NCBI GenBank assembly: GCA_963678675.1
Contig: OY783195.1
Span: 30,833,006 to 30,897,005, forward strand
Origin: Xiphydria camelus
Taxonomy: Eukaryota; Arthropoda; Insecta; Hymenoptera; Xiphydriidae
Length of the DNA stretch: 64,000 nt
Direction of reading: 5' to 3'
Shown: one piece after another, positions 60,928-64,000 of the stretch
Layout of the letters: every line of letters starts with the position of its first letter
How positions within the stretch are numbered: position 1 is the stretch's first letter
Position numbers and translations under genes: made by a program
The notes under the pieces: generated by a model
Told to the model about the DNA's origin: nothing
Databases searched by the model: none
The model's input: only the letters and a program-made list of their open reading frames with translations

Positions 60928-61117
60928 TCCGATGCTTTTAATACTCCATTCGGTCTAGCATTGACCTACTCAGCTTATAACTCCAATTTTGAACCTGAAG
61001 TTGATGAAATGTTCGCTAACGAACCGTTTTATGCTCAACATAAAGTTTCGCTGCAATGGAAAATCGACCTCCTATATCTAAACCTAAAATAGTAGGTCTG
61101 CAATTTTGACTCGGGAA
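60928..61117 (+). repeat. R5 dispersed repeat, copy 2 (open in one frame)
   Basis: Shares AATACTCCATTCGG, TTTTGAACCT and GACTCGGG landmarks with 20091-20280. In the frame that starts upstream at 60898 it is open through most of the repeat, giving a peptide with FNTPFGLALTYSAY near residue 14 and ending LLYLNLK. The aligned 20.1-kb copy keeps several of the same residues but has stops. It may be a decayed coding fragment of an unidentified mobile element; I do not recognise the protein. Confidence 0.6.
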
Positions 61118-61169
61118 ACCTAGAATTTTTCGAGCAGACTCAAATTCTTATAAATCCGTCGCCCATATA

Positions 61170-61375
61170 CTGAGAAAAATAATTTGTATCGATCCAAGTG
61201 ACCGTTGACATAAATAGTCCCAAGAACGTACTTATTATCAAACATATCGTCATTGAATCAAATTTATGATATTCGAATCAGGTATAAATTCGCTGAACTT
61301 AACGAATAAATATATTCTTGGCACTATTCGTGTCGATGGTTACACTTGGATCGGCAAATTATTTTCCCGAGTGTG
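61170..61375. mobile_element. M7 copy b
   Basis: The left end is CTGAGAAAAATAATTTGTAT and the reverse complement of the right end continues CGGGAAAATAATTTGCCGAT. Both arms contain GATCCAAGTG and a related AATAGTNCCAAGAA block. TA on both sides (61168-61169 and 61376-61377). A diverged relative is at 24.0 kb. Confidence 0.7.
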
Positions 61376-61377
61376 TA

Positions 61378-62487
61378 CGTATAAACAAGCTCCCCGCGAA
61401 AACACGCGCGGTTCGCGCCGCACGCTTCTCTATAGTCGCGCAATAAGAGCCATCAACGATCCCCGCTTAATATCGCGCAGAAATAGCTACAATTATTATG
61501 TAAATGAGCGTCTGGTCTCGGAACAGTGTCGAATCGCTGCGAGCGAGATTGCATACTTCCGCGGTGTGTGTGCTACGAGTATTCCCACCCCCGCCGCGTT
61601 GCCGAGGCGCACGCCAGCTGGTAATCCATCTCGGCTACCATCTCCGCAACAACAATTAGGTCAGCCGCGGGCCCGCGGCCAAGGCGAAAATTGGTAACAA
61701 ATGGTACGATTTTTCCGCGTCCGCCGCCGCGCGGCGGCTCTCCCCGCCGGTTTCTTCGGTGGCGCGATGAAAAAGAAAAGAAAAAGGAGCCCTAATGATA
61801 AAGAATCATCCGCGAGAGTCCGTGGGAAGCGCGGAGCGACTCGAGGGCCGCGCGTAAATGAGGGGCGAGCGAAAAAACGTCCGGTGGAAAACGCGTCGGC
61901 TGTGATAACGCGGCACCGAAATCGCGACGAGTCGGATTGTATAACACAAATAGAAAGTCTGGCGGGGCGGGTAACGGACGCGCGATAACAACGCGCGGGC
62001 TCCTCGACGTCTCGCGTTATTTGGCCAGTGATTAAAGAGGTGGCCCAAAAGTCGGATTCCGTAAACGGAAAGGCGATTTTGCTCCGGAGGAGAGAGTACC
62101 AATTAGCGCGGGACGATCTTTGGGTGGATCAACGGCAGCTCGCAACGAAGCGTTTGCTGGTGATTCGTTAATTACTGGTCCCCCACGTTGCGCGAGATTA
62201 ATTTTCGAGTAGGTGCTTGGCTTCTCTCTCATCTTCGGGATTATAATTAGGTGTCGCGTTGACGAATGCTGCGGCGTATACTGAATGTCCATGGTAAACC
62301 GAACGGATTTCACATAGGAGTTTTTTGTAAAATTATTTTGAGCTTGCTCAGAGTGTACCTACCTACTGTGGAATACTCAATTGTACTCGGTTGATCAGCT
62401 CGTATCATACTATTATATCATTAAAGACACAAGCGAGCACAGATGAGCACTCCAGCGCGGTCCGAGTGAAATCGGAGCAACTTCACA
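61378..62487. other. Unassigned stretch
   Basis: CpG-rich single-copy DNA. A 143-codon plus-strand frame (61266-61697) starts in M7 and is discounted. No gene seen. Confidence 0.5.
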
Positions 62488-62489
62488 GA

Positions 62490-63127
62490 TCCAGTCGGAA
62501 AAATTCTATATATTGTATTTTGCATATCGTCGCTTTGGTGGTGAACAGTCGTAACCCACAAAAAGTGTAAAATTGAATTAAGACTGTTAACAAACACTAA
62601 AAAGCATAAAGTTTGATTCCTATAAGTATTCTAGCCCACACAACCTTTTTATAATGTCCTTATAACACAAAATTTGCTAAAGGACGTAATCCACATTTAA
62701 CCCACATTTTATTGTAGTGAATAGACATAAGCGGCTTAGCACTTTTAGCAACTGAGTTTTTAAGCATAATCGTTAAATAAAAATATCAAAAAATTGTTTT
62801 GTTTTGTCTTCTGGTTACAGTTTTAGTTAGAGAATAAAACATGAGTTTCTCGATGACGAACTTTCTTAAAAGCGCGCTAGCTCAAGTTCTTGTTTATGTG
62901 GATTAGAACAGTTCACCACCAAAGCGACGATATGATCTATATGTGGTGTTTTGTTCACATATAGATTATATATGATTTCCATATTAATCATACAAGGACT
63001 GTGCGTAGATTTTTGAATGACTGTATAATCCATATATAGTCTATATGTGTGGTTGATATAGAAATCATATATGATCCATATATGACCAAAAACCACATAT
63101 GGATCATGTAGAACTTTTCCGTCTGGG
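62490..63127. mobile_element. M1 copy 7, split by a nested 402-bp element
   Basis: The left end TCCAGTCGGAAAAATTCTAT and the right end GAACTTTTCCGTCTGGG. The left M1 segment breaks after TATTGTATTTTGCATAT and resumes with GATCTATATGTGGTG, in register with other M1 copies once the insertion and one ATAT are removed. Flanking dinucleotides (GA, AC) do not match. Without the insertion it is about 232 bp. Confidence 0.8.
62528..62929. mobile_element. 402-bp element with perfect TIRs and ATAT duplication, nested in M1
   Basis: The left end CGTCGCTTTGGTGGTGAAC is matched perfectly by the reverse complement of the right end (19 bp). ATAT occurs immediately outside both ends (62524-62527 and 62930-62933) and only one copy is needed to restore the M1 sequence, so the target duplication is 4 bp. 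The interior is AT-rich, with repeated CCCACA motifs near the left (62555, 62634, 62699) and TTATGTGG near the right. No open frame encodes a transposase. Superfamily not assigned. Confidence 0.85.
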
Positions 63128-64000
63128 ACATACTGTTATGTACCCGCCAGCTCCGCGTTGCATACCCGCGGACAATGTCGTTCGACCGAGTTGAATTCGC
63201 AAAAATGCTCGCGCTTTCATTCCCTGCGTTTCGCCGTGAAAGCTCGTTATACGATCTTTAATTATCGAAGCCGTCGCGAGTCAACGGAAACCCGCGTCAT
63301 TTTCCCCTCGCGATGCGAAGCCGTTATAAACTGTCCCGAAATCAATAACGCTGCGTTCGCGGAAGGACCAATTAATCTTTTCGCTGTGTGGAGAGTGATT
63401 AACGGAAGATTAATTAATACGGCTTCGGTAATTACTGCACGCCTTCGTCTATCTGTGGCGGATTCGCGCGATCTCGAGTACGCGCACGCATACGGGACAA
63501 TCGCGCGCGTCTAGCGTACCTGACGTCCAGCTGAATGCGGCGCGCGCTCGTCAAACGAACCGAGTGGAGAAGGAAATGATGTGCCTGCGCGTATACGTAT
63601 ATACGATCGCGAACCCGGATATTTGATACATTCGTGCGTATCGAATATCCATATCCAGCGAGCCGCTCCTGAAAACTCGTATGGCTTCGCTGCACTTCGC
63701 CAAGTTTTAGCTGTGAATCCATAGTTAAATTGGAAAATGTCGACGCGGAACGTAACAAAATTCCCAATCGAATTGGACTTCCGGTTCGATGAAACACCAG
63801 TCGGACGATGAAAACTCATTTTCACTTCAGCGATGACGAATTATATCAAAAGCAGGTATACGTATTGGGATATTCCGTCTGATTAATATACCTGTTCGCG
63901 TTGGAGTAATTCGTAAATTAATGAACGCACGCAAAAAAATTATTTTCAGCAGCATTCATTTATCCAAGCAGTACATTTTTCATCCAATCAGTGCTGACGT
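63128..64000. other. Unassigned stretch to the window end
   Basis: CpG-rich single-copy DNA, AT-rich in the last 150 bases. No repeat or gene recognised. Confidence 0.5.

Overview
The window looks like non-coding DNA from an insect nuclear genome, most likely a hymenopteran and possibly an ant. This is inference: CpG is abundant rather than depleted, uninterrupted (CG)n runs occur, GC-rich single-copy DNA alternates with short AT-rich blocks, and the AT-rich blocks are small inverted-repeat elements. No taxonomic marker gene is present. I found no protein-coding exon, tRNA, rRNA or snRNA that I would defend. The many open frames are Arg/Ser/Pro-rich products of stop-poor CpG-rich DNA; several run straight through transposable elements.

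What the sequence does show is a dense set of small non-autonomous DNA transposons (MITE-like, about 165-480 bp), grouped here into families named M1 to M12 plus MX (my labels). M1 (ends CCCAGGCGGAAAAG / CTTTTCCGCCTGGG) has seven good copies, at 5.8, 10.4, 11.9, 18.5, 31.4, 43.9 and 62.5 kb. Five are flanked by matching 2-bp duplications that are not TA (GA, AT, CG, AG, AA). Most other families end in a shared CACNGAGAAAAA-like motif and mostly sit between TA dinucleotides, as Tc1/mariner-type insertions do. A piggyBac-like element flanked by TTAA is at 28.3 kb. A 402-bp element with a 4-bp ATAT duplication is nested inside an M1 copy at 62.5 kb.

Nesting gives relative ages. M1 lies inside MX (18.4 kb), M11 (31.3 kb) and M4 (43.8 kb). 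M1 is itself interrupted by M9 (10.6 kb) and by the 402-bp element (62.5 kb). M9 also lies in M2 (59.9 kb), M12 in M4 (16.8 kb), and M2 in S1-like sequence (42.0 kb).

A tandem array of about 320-bp units (S1) occupies 25.3-26.5 kb. Each unit is an imperfect inverted repeat, and diverged S1 pieces recur at 41.9 and 47.0 kb. Immediately after the array is a near-perfect 133-bp hairpin.

Two minus-strand sites, at 5465/5464 and 40338/40337, have the form of recursive (ratchet) splice sites: a pyrimidine tract and CAG joined directly to a GTRAG donor, with a second GTGAGT donor 46-54 nt further on. The simplest reading, unproven, is that much of this window is a long intron of a minus-strand gene. 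Intervals not listed as elements are described as unassigned stretches.
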